Assembly (NCBI GenBank): GCA_000402775.1
Contig: AQSC01000047.1
Coordinates: 1-31,965 of the forward strand
DNA: 31,965 bases
Reading direction: 5' to 3'
From: Euryarchaeota archaeon SCGC AAA252-I15
Lineage (GTDB): Archaea; Altiarchaeota; Altiarchaeia; IMC4; SCGC-AAA252-I15
A program made the position numbers and the translations under genes. Below the pieces are notes generated by a model. That model was given only the letters and a program-made list of their open reading frames with translations. It was not told the DNA's origin and made no database searches. This document shows positions 1 to 6,594 of this stretch, piece after piece. Each line of letters begins with the position of its first letter. Positions within the stretch are counted from its first letter, which is position 1.

Positions 1-1229
1 AGAACCCTAAGATTTACGACAAGATAATCGGCTCTATCGCACCCTCAATTTACGGATACAATGAGGTTAAGGAGGCTATAATGCTGCAACTTTTCGGGGG
101 GCGACCGAAGAAAAAGCTCCCTGACGGAACGAGCGTGCGACCCGACATACATCTTCTTTTGGTTGGAGACCCGGGGGTTGCTAAATCGAGGATACTTCAG
201 TATGTAGACCAGATCGCCCCGAAAAGCATTTACATGTCGGGGAAAGGTACGAGTGGGGCGGGGCTTACCGCCACAGCCGAAAAAGACGAGCTCGCCGACG
301 GCGCCTGGACTCTTAAGGCGGGGGCTCTCGTTCTTGCCGGTGGGGGAATCGCGTGTATTGACGAGTTCGACAAGATGGACAAGGAGGATAGGTCTGCAAT
401 GCACGAGGCGCTTGAACAACAGACCATTTCGATTGCTAAGGCTGGAATCATTGCGAAATTCAAGGCGAATACATCGGTTCTTGCTGCTGCGAACCCCAAG
501 TACGGGCGGTTCGATACTTATAAGCCCCTTTCCGAGCAATTCGAGATTCCGCCGACTCTTATGTCCCGTTTTGATCTGATATTCCCAATCCGAGACATTA
601 TTGACAGGGAAACTGACCGAAGGATTGCGGAGCACATGCTTAAGATGCACAGTACGGAAGAGGAGATGGAGGAGATTACTCCGGATATTAATCCCGACCT
701 CTTTCGAAAGTACATTTCTTATGCCCGCAGGAACGTGAATACTCAGTTAACTGAGGAGGCGGCAGACAGGATTAAGGAGTTTTACGTGGCTTTGCGGGGA
801 AGATCCACTTCAGGGACGGCTGCGGCAACTCCAAGGCAGCTTGAGGCGCTTGTCAGGCTTGCCGAGGCTTCAGCTAAGGTGCGGTTGGCGAAAACCGTTA
901 CCGTAGACGATGCGGAACGCGCTATTAATCTTACCAACTTTGTGTTGAGGGAGATTGCTTTCGACGAGAAGACTGGTGAATTCGATATTGACAGGATTGT
1001 TACCGCTTACCCCAAGTCGACTAGGGATCGGATTAGAAGTATTGACGACATCATAAGGAGCATTATCGCCGAAAGCCCGGATGACACCGCGTCTAGAGAA
1101 GATATTATTTCACAGGCGTCTGAGAAGGGTATTGACAAACACGATTCGGAACAATTGATTTCCGAGCTTAAGAAGAAGGGTGACATATACGAGCCAAGGC
1201 AGGGTAAGTTCAGGTTGACTGAAGAATAG
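1..1229 (+). CDS. mcm: MCM replicative DNA helicase, C-terminal part (5' truncated by window edge)
   Basis: Minichromosome maintenance protein, the hexameric ATP-driven 3'-5' helicase of archaeal replication forks. The frame is open from base 3, so the gene starts outside the window; about 408 residues are visible. The visible part begins in the linker to the AAA+ domain (NPKIYDKIIGSIAPSIYGY). It continues with Walker A GDPGVAKS, Walker B with sensor-type acids CIDEFDKM, sensor 1 AAANP and the arginine finger SRFDL. The last ~80 residues, after a lid region ending near VLREIAFDE, look like the usual C-terminal winged helix (SREDIISQASEKGIDKH). The ATG at 81 is internal and should not be taken as the start. 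The stop is TAG; the next gene starts 3 nt downstream, so the two are probably co-transcribed. Confidence 0.97.
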   Translation, partial: NPKIYDKIIGSIAPSIYGYNEVKEAIMLQLFGGRPKKKLPDGTSVRPDIHLLLVGDPGVAKSRILQYVDQIAPKSIYMSGKGTSGAGLTATAEKDELADGAWTLKAGALVLAGGGIACIDEFDKMDKEDRSAMHEALEQQTISIAKAGIIAKFKANTSVLAAANPKYGRFDTYKPLSEQFEIPPTLMSRFDLIFPIRDIIDRETDRRIAEHMLKMHSTEEEMEEITPDINPDLFRKYISYARRNVNTQLTEEAADRIKEFYVALRGRSTSGTAAATPRQLEALVRLAEASAKVRLAKTVTVDDAERAINLTNFVLREIAFDEKTGEFDIDRIVTAYPKSTRDRIRSIDDIIRSIIAESPDDTASREDIISQASEKGIDKHDSEQLISELKKKGDIYEPRQGKFRLTEE

Positions 1230-1232
1230 ACC

Positions 1233-2024
1233 ATGAAACCCTTGCATTCTCTGATTTATTTGACTGTTATTTTTCTTTTAATCCAGGGTTTGGGTTTTTC
1301 CGTGGGCCTTGCGATGATTTCAGGTATTGCGGAGGGGGTGATTGAGCCTGCAGTCTCCGAAGGGGATAGCCCTAAATCTTCGGTCAATATTTTTATTTAC
1401 GTTCTCGTGTTGACTGCAATACTTTTGGGATTATTCAAGCTGGGATTGGATCTAATAATAAAAGTTTTAACCTATTTTGCACTTTACGGAGGGGTCTTCC
1501 TGACTTTCACCGCACTCTGGGATGACATAGGATTCATCCTCTCCCTTATATACTATCCGATAGCCATAATACTTCGGGAAAGAGCGCACGTATCGAATCT
1601 GACCCTTATTTTCGTTGTCTCGGGGATTGGGGGATTTCTCGGCGCTTCCCTCGCAGCCTTCCCGGCACTGTTTCTCGTATTGATTCTAGCCGCATACGAT
1701 CTCGTTGCAGTATTCGGGACGAAGCACATGGTAACCCTCGCTGAAAAAGCCAAGGGGAAGATTCCGTTCATGTTCATAATACCAGTGAGAGATCGGGAAT
1801 TAGGATTGGGGACTGGAGACCTCGCAATACCCCTAGTGTTCACAGTCTCAGTTCTTCGAGACTACGCCATGGCGAATGCAACGCTCACCGCCCTTGGAGG
1901 CCTTGCAGGAGTAATATGGCTTTTCACATACACATTAGACAAGGAGGGAGTGACGCTTCCCGCACTACCACCGATCGCAATAGGAGCATTCTCAGGGTTT
2001 GTTGCAAGCCTCATAGTGCTTTAA
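1233..2024 (+). CDS. Presenilin/signal peptide peptidase-like intramembrane aspartyl protease
   Basis: 263-residue polytopic membrane protein of peptidase family A22 (archaeal presenilin homologue, PSH type), expected to cleave transmembrane segments within the bilayer. Both catalytic aspartates are visible: Y155-D156 in AAYDLVAVF and D196 in the GLGTGD motif. The C-terminal PAL signature is present at residues 243-245 (LPALPP). About nine hydrophobic segments can be counted, the usual number for the family. There is a short hydrophilic stretch (SEGDSPKSS) near residue 45 and another between the catalytic helices (KHMVTLAEKAKGK). It starts 3 nt after the mcm stop, suggesting one transcript, although no functional link to replication is evident. 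The natural substrate is unknown. Confidence 0.93.
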   Translation: MKPLHSLIYLTVIFLLIQGLGFSVGLAMISGIAEGVIEPAVSEGDSPKSSVNIFIYVLVLTAILLGLFKLGLDLIIKVLTYFALYGGVFLTFTALWDDIGFILSLIYYPIAIILRERAHVSNLTLIFVVSGIGGFLGASLAAFPALFLVLILAAYDLVAVFGTKHMVTLAEKAKGKIPFMFIIPVRDRELGLGTGDLAIPLVFTVSVLRDYAMANATLTALGGLAGVIWLFTYTLDKEGVTLPALPPIAIGAFSGFVASLIVL

Positions 2025-2032
2025 CTAACTTT

Positions 2033-3079
2033 TTAAGGGCGAACACTGCTTCCAGCTTTCACACCGCTTTCGTATGAATCCAACATCACGTCTCTTAGCT
2101 CGCGCACACCACTCCCGGTGAAGAGGTCGAGCATCCAGGGAGTCTGCAGAAACCACCGGTCGAGCTGGTCTGTGACACGGTCTCGCTCATCCAATGCGTC
2201 GGCTTCACCCACCCCTTTATTGGAGACTCCGAAGTCGCAGCAGTAGGGTACGGACCCGACCTCGTTTACCTCCCAGTTTCCGATGTGAGCTTCCAATCCC
2301 AGAGAGATGTTGAGGCCGTGGCATAAGCCCAGAAATCCCATAGGTTTTGAAACAATATCCCTTGCCAGGTCGTCAATAGATTTTCCCGAGGACGCAGAGA
2401 TATAGGTTAGGTGTGCGTCATTTATGGCCAGTTGTTGGCCCATACTGAAAAGCCTGAATCCGGGGACGTAGCGAAAGAATATCATCCTGGAGTCTTCAAG
2501 CCGCCTCTCACCGTAGAAGTCGACTTCCTGTGCGGGGAAATCGAGCATGACGACCGGCTCGATGACGTCAACGTCGACTGGGGTCTCGCAGAGTTCAGCG
2601 CCGAAATAAAAGTCTTTATCACTTACGAATCTATGTATCGGACATGAAGATTCTCCTGGAATCTTGACTTGTAGGAGGGATGGGCGCCCACCAATCTTGC
2701 ATTCGACGGGGAGGGTGTGCCGCCTGAAAGAAGTAGTCTTTGAACAAACACCAGCAAGCTCCCTGCTTCCTCCCTGATCCAGCCACTCCCGAAGCTGAGG
2801 CCTGCGCATAAGCGGACTATCCTCATCAACTGAAAGCCTTAACGCAGAAATCTCCTCCATGAATCCGACTCCACGCTGCGTTAAGGCATCGAAGTCTAAA
2901 GGAGGATAACTTCCGAACTTAGGTAAAACATTCGGAGCGTACACGGATACTGAAGACGCGCTAACGCCATCACTCGGAAGAACCAAGCGCAACACCTGAT
3001 TCGGAAGCCGCTCACCTTCGCGGAGGAAACTCTCCCCCCAGTCACCAAGACAGCACTCACGTGAAAAAAATTTTTCCAT
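2033..3079 (-). CDS. Hypothetical protein with kinase/IucA-like catalytic-loop motifs
   Basis: 348 residues, no signal peptide or membrane segment; I do not recognise the family with certainty. Residues ~250-285 contain CHGLNISLGLEAHIGNWEV followed ~10 residues later by CCDFG. This order (H-G, E-x-H-x-x-N, then D-F-G) resembles the catalytic loop and metal-binding DFG of aminoglycoside-phosphotransferase-like kinases, or the C-terminal helper region of IucA/IucC NIS synthetases. No N-terminal glycine-rich loop is clear, so this is a weak structural hint. It is convergent with the presenilin gene (8 nt between stops) and divergent from the radical SAM gene. A TATA-like box at 3103-3112 lies ~28 nt upstream of its ATG, consistent with a leaderless or nearly leaderless mRNA. 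Confidence 0.7.
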   Translation of the reverse strand: MEKFFSRECCLGDWGESFLREGERLPNQVLRLVLPSDGVSASSVSVYAPNVLPKFGSYPPLDFDALTQRGVGFMEEISALRLSVDEDSPLMRRPQLREWLDQGGSRELAGVCSKTTSFRRHTLPVECKIGGRPSLLQVKIPGESSCPIHRFVSDKDFYFGAELCETPVDVDVIEPVVMLDFPAQEVDFYGERRLEDSRMIFFRYVPGFRLFSMGQQLAINDAHLTYISASSGKSIDDLARDIVSKPMGFLGLCHGLNISLGLEAHIGNWEVNEVGSVPYCCDFGVSNKGVGEADALDERDRVTDQLDRWFLQTPWMLDLFTGSGVRELRDVMLDSYESGVKAGSSVRP

Positions 3080-3102
3080 ACAAATTAAAATGCGTCTTCA
3101 AT

Positions 3103-3112
3103 ATTATAAAAT
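3103..3112. promoter_or_regulatory. Shared bidirectional TATA-like box
   Basis: The AT-rich run attataaaat reads as a TATA-type element on both strands (reverse complement attttataat). Its centre is ~28 nt from the minus-strand ATG at 3079 and ~31 nt from the plus-strand ATG at 3138. Archaeal TATA boxes sit ~26 nt before transcription starts, so a single box could drive both genes with almost leaderless mRNAs. No experimental evidence is available. Confidence 0.45.
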
Positions 3113-3137
3113 CTCTGGCCACCAAATAGTATACCAG

Positions 3138-4832
3138 ATGAAAGTAGTATCTAAAAGGAGGGCGCCCGAGGAAACCCGGAAAATCCCCTCCGTAATCCTT
3201 GCCGGGAGATACCAGTCGTTCCCGTTAATAGATATGGCTACTCACGCAAACGAGTCGGGCGTGGCCGACGTCAAAGTCTACTCCCATATTCAACCTAGGG
3301 AAGAGTTGCACGGTACAGACTACTTAAATGAATTTCAAGCACTTGAAGGTCTAGTCGAACCTGATTTGCTCGAGCGAATGAAAAAAGACCGTTTCAGTCC
3401 GACGCTCGCCAGGGCTTTGCTCGGGAAGCCGGATTATTTCGGCTTCAGCGTGTACTCTGAGGATGTGCTGAGATCCTCCCGGATGGTAGACATGGTAAGG
3501 GAGCTTGTTCCCGGTGTTAAGATTTTTGTTGGAGGGCCGGCTGCGATTTTGAGCCCGCTTCACATGCTCGTCCACACGGGAGCCGACTACATTTACCCCG
3601 GGGAGGCTGACTTCTCGTTTGCGGAGGCGTTGGATGCTTGCGAAAATCTCCCGGACGAGGAGCGGAGAGAGCGGCTGCGTGAGCTCGGTTTCTATTTTAT
3701 TGAAGCTGGCAGATTCTATAGGCCAGACCGTCCAGACGTTCCGAGGATTTCCGAAGAGAAGTTGCAGAAAGTGCGCTTGGACTACTACGGTGTTATAGGC
3801 GACTGGGGAATGTTTACAGACAGCAAACGTAGGAAACCCTCAATTGAAATTAACACCTCCCGTGGCTGCGGGTTCATGTGCCCGTACTGCTCGAAGACGG
3901 GCGGCGACGTCCACAGGGCGTGGAGCGCCGACCGCATCATGGATGAGATCGGGAACATTCACTCAAGCCAGGAGAGTGGTTTTCTACCACCCCACATTTC
4001 AATTCTCACTTTCACAGACGACGACTTCTACCAGAAACGGCGTAGATCACTTGATTTTCTAGGGAAGTTTCGAGACCACCAAATTTACCCTAAAGAGTAC
4101 ACTCTCCTTACGATGGGGTCTCCAGCATCATTTTACACGACTGGGAGCTTCGACGAACAGTTGTTGAAAGCGATTAAAGAAGTCCCGAAAATTGAGATTG
4201 CCTTCGGTGCGGAACACTTAAGCGAGCAAGGCCTTAAGGATTTGGGACAACCCCACAGTCTGGCGCAGATCAAGGAGATCATGGACCGTTTCACGGAAGC
4301 GGGCATAGACCAAATGTATTTCCTCATCCTCGCAAACCATGAGACGACTCCGCGAACGCTTTTCGAGCTCGGGAAGAATCTTCTTGAAATCGCAGCCGAC
4401 CCAGAAAAGAACTCGAAGATACGATTTACGATTACGCCATACGAGAAAATCTATCCCGGCACACGCTTCGAAGAGAGCGCTAAAAGAGAGGGATTCTATG
4501 AGGAAGGGGTTGTTGATTCAAGGCAAGTCATAACTGGGATTCGCCCACCTCTTAATGTCTACCAAGTCCTGCATCTTGAACCGCAAGACCCGGTAGCCAA
4601 CGCCGTCATGAAGGACGTCAAACCAGCACTCCCCGATTACTGGAAGTCCCAGCAGTTGGAAATAATCCCCCTAGTACTCTTAGAATCCCTCAAAGAATAC
4701 AGCGAACGCGCAATCCAAGACCAAACAGGTGACAACACCTACCGCCAAGAACTCGCCCAAATCATAGAAGAAATAGACCAACTAAAACCAGTAACAGAAC
4801 AACTAAAACCACTCTGGATCCGGAAAAAATAA
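3138..4832 (+). CDS. Radical SAM protein with B12-binding-like N-terminal domain
   Basis: About 564 residues from the ATG at 3138. An in-frame ATG lies at 3090, but using it would place the start upstream of the TATA-like box at 3103-3112, so 3138 is preferred. The C-terminal half is a radical SAM domain: the cluster motif CxxxCxxC is seen in RGCGFMCPYCS (first Cys codon at 3867), and a TIM-barrel-like region runs through FTDDDFYQ and IEIAFGAEHLSEQGLKDLG. The N-terminal ~200 residues have the alternating beta/alpha pattern of the B12-binding-associated domain (FVGGPAAILSP, GADYIYPGEAD). The DxHxxG cobalamin motif is not obvious, so true B12 binding is doubtful. Substrate unknown. No other genes lie in its transcription unit. 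Confidence 0.85.
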   Translation: MKVVSKRRAPEETRKIPSVILAGRYQSFPLIDMATHANESGVADVKVYSHIQPREELHGTDYLNEFQALEGLVEPDLLERMKKDRFSPTLARALLGKPDYFGFSVYSEDVLRSSRMVDMVRELVPGVKIFVGGPAAILSPLHMLVHTGADYIYPGEADFSFAEALDACENLPDEERRERLRELGFYFIEAGRFYRPDRPDVPRISEEKLQKVRLDYYGVIGDWGMFTDSKRRKPSIEINTSRGCGFMCPYCSKTGGDVHRAWSADRIMDEIGNIHSSQESGFLPPHISILTFTDDDFYQKRRRSLDFLGKFRDHQIYPKEYTLLTMGSPASFYTTGSFDEQLLKAIKEVPKIEIAFGAEHLSEQGLKDLGQPHSLAQIKEIMDRFTEAGIDQMYFLILANHETTPRTLFELGKNLLEIAADPEKNSKIRFTITPYEKIYPGTRFEESAKREGFYEEGVVDSRQVITGIRPPLNVYQVLHLEPQDPVANAVMKDVKPALPDYWKSQQLEIIPLVLLESLKEYSERAIQDQTGDNTYRQELAQIIEEIDQLKPVTEQLKPLWIRKK

Positions 4833-5029
4833 TAAAAAGAAATAAAAAAGTTCATTAACGGGGGAAGTGCCCTGCACGAAACCCTTTTTCTTTCCAAGGG
4901 AAGCGTAGCTTCCCTGGACCCAGTGATGTAATCCCTGGGTCCCGAAAGAAAAAGTGTTTCATCCCAAAAAGAAAGGGATGTTATGATATTCGAAATAATC
5001 TCATCACAGATACGAATTTGAGTATTGGG
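4833..5029. other. Intergenic region containing an 83-nt three-way-junction palindrome
   Basis: No coding potential is seen between two convergent genes. Positions 4878-4894 (gaaaccctttttctttc) pair with 4944-4960 (gaaagaaaaagtgtttc) in a 17-position stem with one mismatch. Inside it are two perfect 8-bp hairpins: agggaagc/gcttccct (4897-4904 with 4908-4915) and ggacccag/ctgggtcc (4916-4923 with 4935-4942). Only two or three bases are left unpaired at the junction. A further 6-bp hairpin, catccc/gggatg, lies at 4960-4980. It could be a structured RNA, a bidirectional terminator, or a MITE-like palindromic element. It shares a GA-rich motif with the tRNA-flanking elements near 6200-6500 and 12900. 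Confidence 0.75.
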
Positions 5030-6133
5030 CTACTCTTCTGGGGGTTTCAATGTTTTCTCATTATCCTCCAGTTCTTCAACCAAATTTTCGAGATTTTTTA
5101 CTCCACCTAAATCAGATATATTATCAAAAACTTTTCCCAAAGTTTCGACTTTTATAGCTAGAGGCACTCCCGAAAGCATTAGTCTGTCAAGGAAATTATT
5201 GATTATAGTGAATCTGTTTTCACAATATCGAATAGTACTTTCTAAATCTTCATTTTCGATAATATGTTCGACTAAAACCCTTCTCATTGAATCTACTCGA
5301 AATCTATCAAAGGGTACCTTCTTATTTTTATCACTAAGATAAATCTCCTTCTTACCCATCCACGTTTTACAAGTCTCTATGTTCTTTTTTGTTTCTTCTA
5401 TCAAACCCCTAATTATCCGCTTTCTTTGAAGTATGTCTAATCTCTCTCTGTGTCGAATCTGTCTTTCTGTTGATTCGGTCAATTTTTTTGTTTGACTCTT
5501 TGCTTCATGAAGCATTAATGCAGAGAGGATCACCATAACAACAGCCAGTATAATATTCCAATTCGATGACGACTTTGTAGTCTCAACAAGTTCTTTTATT
5601 TTTTCATAGAGCATGATAGTGCCTTTTGACATTACATTAAATGTTTTAGCACGTTCTCCATGTTCCCCAAAAGGATGTACATAACAGTAGTAACCCTCGT
5701 TACGAATCTCAAGGCTTTGTATCTCGCAGTCATCAACTTCCCAGGTTCCTTCTCTATCTAAAGAAATGTCGCGGAACTGCACTAAATCTTCTTTACTGAT
5801 ATTGATTGGTCTACTTTCATTAACCGGTAAATCTTCTTTCAAGTAGAACGAAAGGTGTTCTTCTCTATTATCCGGGTCAAATATTGTTAGTATTACGTTG
5901 CCCAAGGGGATTATACAGTCTCCTCTATTCTCTACGAATACTCTCTCTAACATCAATGAATCACGTTGTTCTATGTCAGGATATGTAAGCTGGTTTTCAT
6001 TTTGAATTGACTTCGTTGTGTTGAAAAACGGGTTTACTATTAGATAGTACATACTACATTGTTCCTCGGCTGAGAAGTTGTTGCTTACAAATACAAACAA
6101 GAACCCCGCGAGAATCAAATACTTCAGTTTCAC
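5030..6133 (-). CDS. Hypothetical signal-anchored membrane protein with cytoplasmic coiled coil
   Basis: 367 residues; family not recognised. Residues ~1-22 (MKLKYLILAGFLFVFVSNNF) look like a signal peptide. Residues ~25-190 form a predicted extracytoplasmic part with several Cys and possible N-glycosylation sequons (NESR, NISK). One transmembrane helix lies at ~192-208 (NIILAVVMVILSALML). The rest is a basic, then heptad-like cytoplasmic region rich in E, K, R and L. The start is GTG at 6133, preceded by GGAAGGG. Base composition is clearly more AT-rich than the neighbouring genes, suggesting a different origin or relaxed selection. Its upstream region contains a conserved hairpin (6153-6189) and lies just 3' of tRNA-iMet, so read-through from the tRNA is possible. 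Role unknown. Confidence 0.75.
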   Translation of the reverse strand: MKLKYLILAGFLFVFVSNNFSAEEQCSMYYLIVNPFFNTTKSIQNENQLTYPDIEQRDSLMLERVFVENRGDCIIPLGNVILTIFDPDNREEHLSFYLKEDLPVNESRPINISKEDLVQFRDISLDREGTWEVDDCEIQSLEIRNEGYYCYVHPFGEHGERAKTFNVMSKGTIMLYEKIKELVETTKSSSNWNIILAVVMVILSALMLHEAKSQTKKLTESTERQIRHRERLDILQRKRIIRGLIEETKKNIETCKTWMGKKEIYLSDKNKKVPFDRFRVDSMRRVLVEHIIENEDLESTIRYCENRFTIINNFLDRLMLSGVPLAIKVETLGKVFDNISDLGGVKNLENLVEELEDNEKTLKPPEE

Positions 6134-6152
6134 AATTTCCCTTCCACCCTAA

Positions 6153-6189
6153 AGGTCATCAGGTGGCTGGTAAGCCACGAAGATGGCCT
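6153..6189 (+). ncRNA. Conserved two-stem RNA hairpin, copy A
   Basis: Outer stem aggtcatc/gatggcct (8 pairs including one U-G) and inner stem gtggct/agccac with a ggta loop, separated by an ag / gaa internal loop. A second copy at 13044-13079 has an identical outer stem and the same layout, but different inner-stem bases that still pair. Wobble positions pair as U-G only when read on the plus strand. Function unknown; copy A lies between the 3' end of tRNA-iMet and the start of the membrane protein gene. Confidence 0.5.
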
Positions 6190-6247
6190 GGTTTTCTTTC
6201 TTTTCCGTAAACGCTTTTCTTTCTTTTTTTGAAAAGAAAGAAAAGGG
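6187..6247. repeat. GA-rich palindromic element, downstream copy
   Basis: This ~61-nt segment immediately 3' of tRNA-iMet closely matches the core of the tRNA intron (6307-6368). Both share cctg, ttttctttctttt, a variable centre, a second ttttctttctttt and the complement aaaagaaagaaaag. The two last parts form a 13-14 bp A/T-rich hairpin with a short loop. The similarity makes this a direct repeat flanking the 3' exon of the tRNA. Confidence 0.75.
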
Positions 6248-6249
6248 TT

Positions 6250-6411
6250 TAGCGGGGGATGGATTTGAACCATCGACCTTCGGGTCTCCCAGATCTTTTT
6301 GCTTCACCTGTTTTTCTTTCTTTTGGGGTGAAGCACTTTTCTTTCTTTTTTTAAAAGAAAGAAAAGGGCTCTTATGAGCCCGACGAGCACTCCTGGCTGC
6401 TCAACCCCGCT
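6250..6411 (-). tRNA. tRNA-iMet (CAT), initiator, with an 87-nt intron
   Basis: On the minus strand the 5' exon (6411 down to 6373) reads AGCGGGG, TT, D arm GAGC...GCTC, then TCGGG and CTCATA. The 3' exon (6285 down to 6250) reads ACCCGA, AGGTC, T arm GATGG-TTCAAAT-CCATC, acceptor CCCCGCT, A. The mature RNA is 75 nt with anticodon CAT and no encoded CCA. The A1-U72 pair and the three G-C pairs of the anticodon stem are initiator hallmarks. The intron (6372-6286) lies at the canonical position 37/38. The splice junction forms a bulge-helix-bulge: CUCA pairs with UGGG, with 3-nt bulges UAA and AGA. A TTTTTTAAAG box lies ~27 nt upstream of A1. Confidence 0.95.
6286..6372 (-). other. tRNA-iMet intron with internal repeats
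   Basis: 87-nt intron bounded by the bulge-helix-bulge motif. Its body contains a 14-bp hairpin CTTTTCTTTCTTTT/AAAAGAAAGAAAAG and an 8-bp hairpin GCTTCACC/GGTGAAGC with an A/G-rich loop. Positions 6307-6368 match the segment 6187-6247 on the other side of the 3' exon. No open frame of note on either strand; the apparent plus-strand frame 6183-6377 is an artefact of the tRNA. Confidence 0.85.
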
Positions 6412-6429
6412 GTTTTAGTACTATGTTAA

Positions 6430-6444
6430 AAGTCTTTAAAAAAT
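6430..6444 (-). promoter_or_regulatory. TATA-like box of tRNA-iMet
   Basis: Minus strand TTTTTTAAAG, with 23 nt between the last A-run and A1 of the tRNA. The same box, with the same 23-nt spacing, precedes the tRNA-like duplicate at 6478-6525, which supports a promoter role. Confidence 0.5.
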
Positions 6445-6473
6445 GTGTTTGTTGAGTCTTAGAATTATTTTTA

Positions 6474-6557
6474 GGGATGCAACACCTTTTTCTAAAAGGG
6501 GTTGCCTGGCAGCTTCAACCCCGATGTTTCAATAATATGGAGGGGGGCTTTAAAAAG
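6474..6557 (-). pseudogene. Partial duplicate of tRNA-iMet promoter and 5' end (tRNA-derived RNA or remnant)
   Basis: On the minus strand a TTTTTAAAG box (near 6556-6548) is followed after 23 nt by ATCGGGGTTGAAGCTGCCAGG, matching promoter, spacing and the first ~22 nt of tRNA-iMet (AGCGGGGTTGAGCAGCCAGG). The similarity then stops. Two competing hairpins follow: GGGGTTG/CAACCCC, and CAACCCCTTTT paired with AAAAGGTGTTG. No T arm or acceptor 3' strand is present, so it is not a functional tRNA. It may be a decayed tandem duplication or a small RNA gene using the copied promoter. Confidence 0.55.
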
Positions 6558-6594
6558 GCTTTTTTTGTGTGTATTCCCTTGTTTTATTGTGAGG

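Noticed and set aside
3090..3137. Upstream start of the radical SAM gene
   Set aside because: It would begin before the TATA-like box and adds residues with no family similarity.
6153..6189. Kink-turn in the conserved hairpin
   Set aside because: The internal loop (2 nt against 3 nt) lacks the 3-nt bulge plus tandem G-A pairs needed for a kink-turn.
6183..6377. Plus-strand frame encoding AGDGFEPSTFGSP
   Set aside because: It is the complement of the tRNA-iMet 3' exon and intron; this peptide pattern is a classic tRNA artefact.
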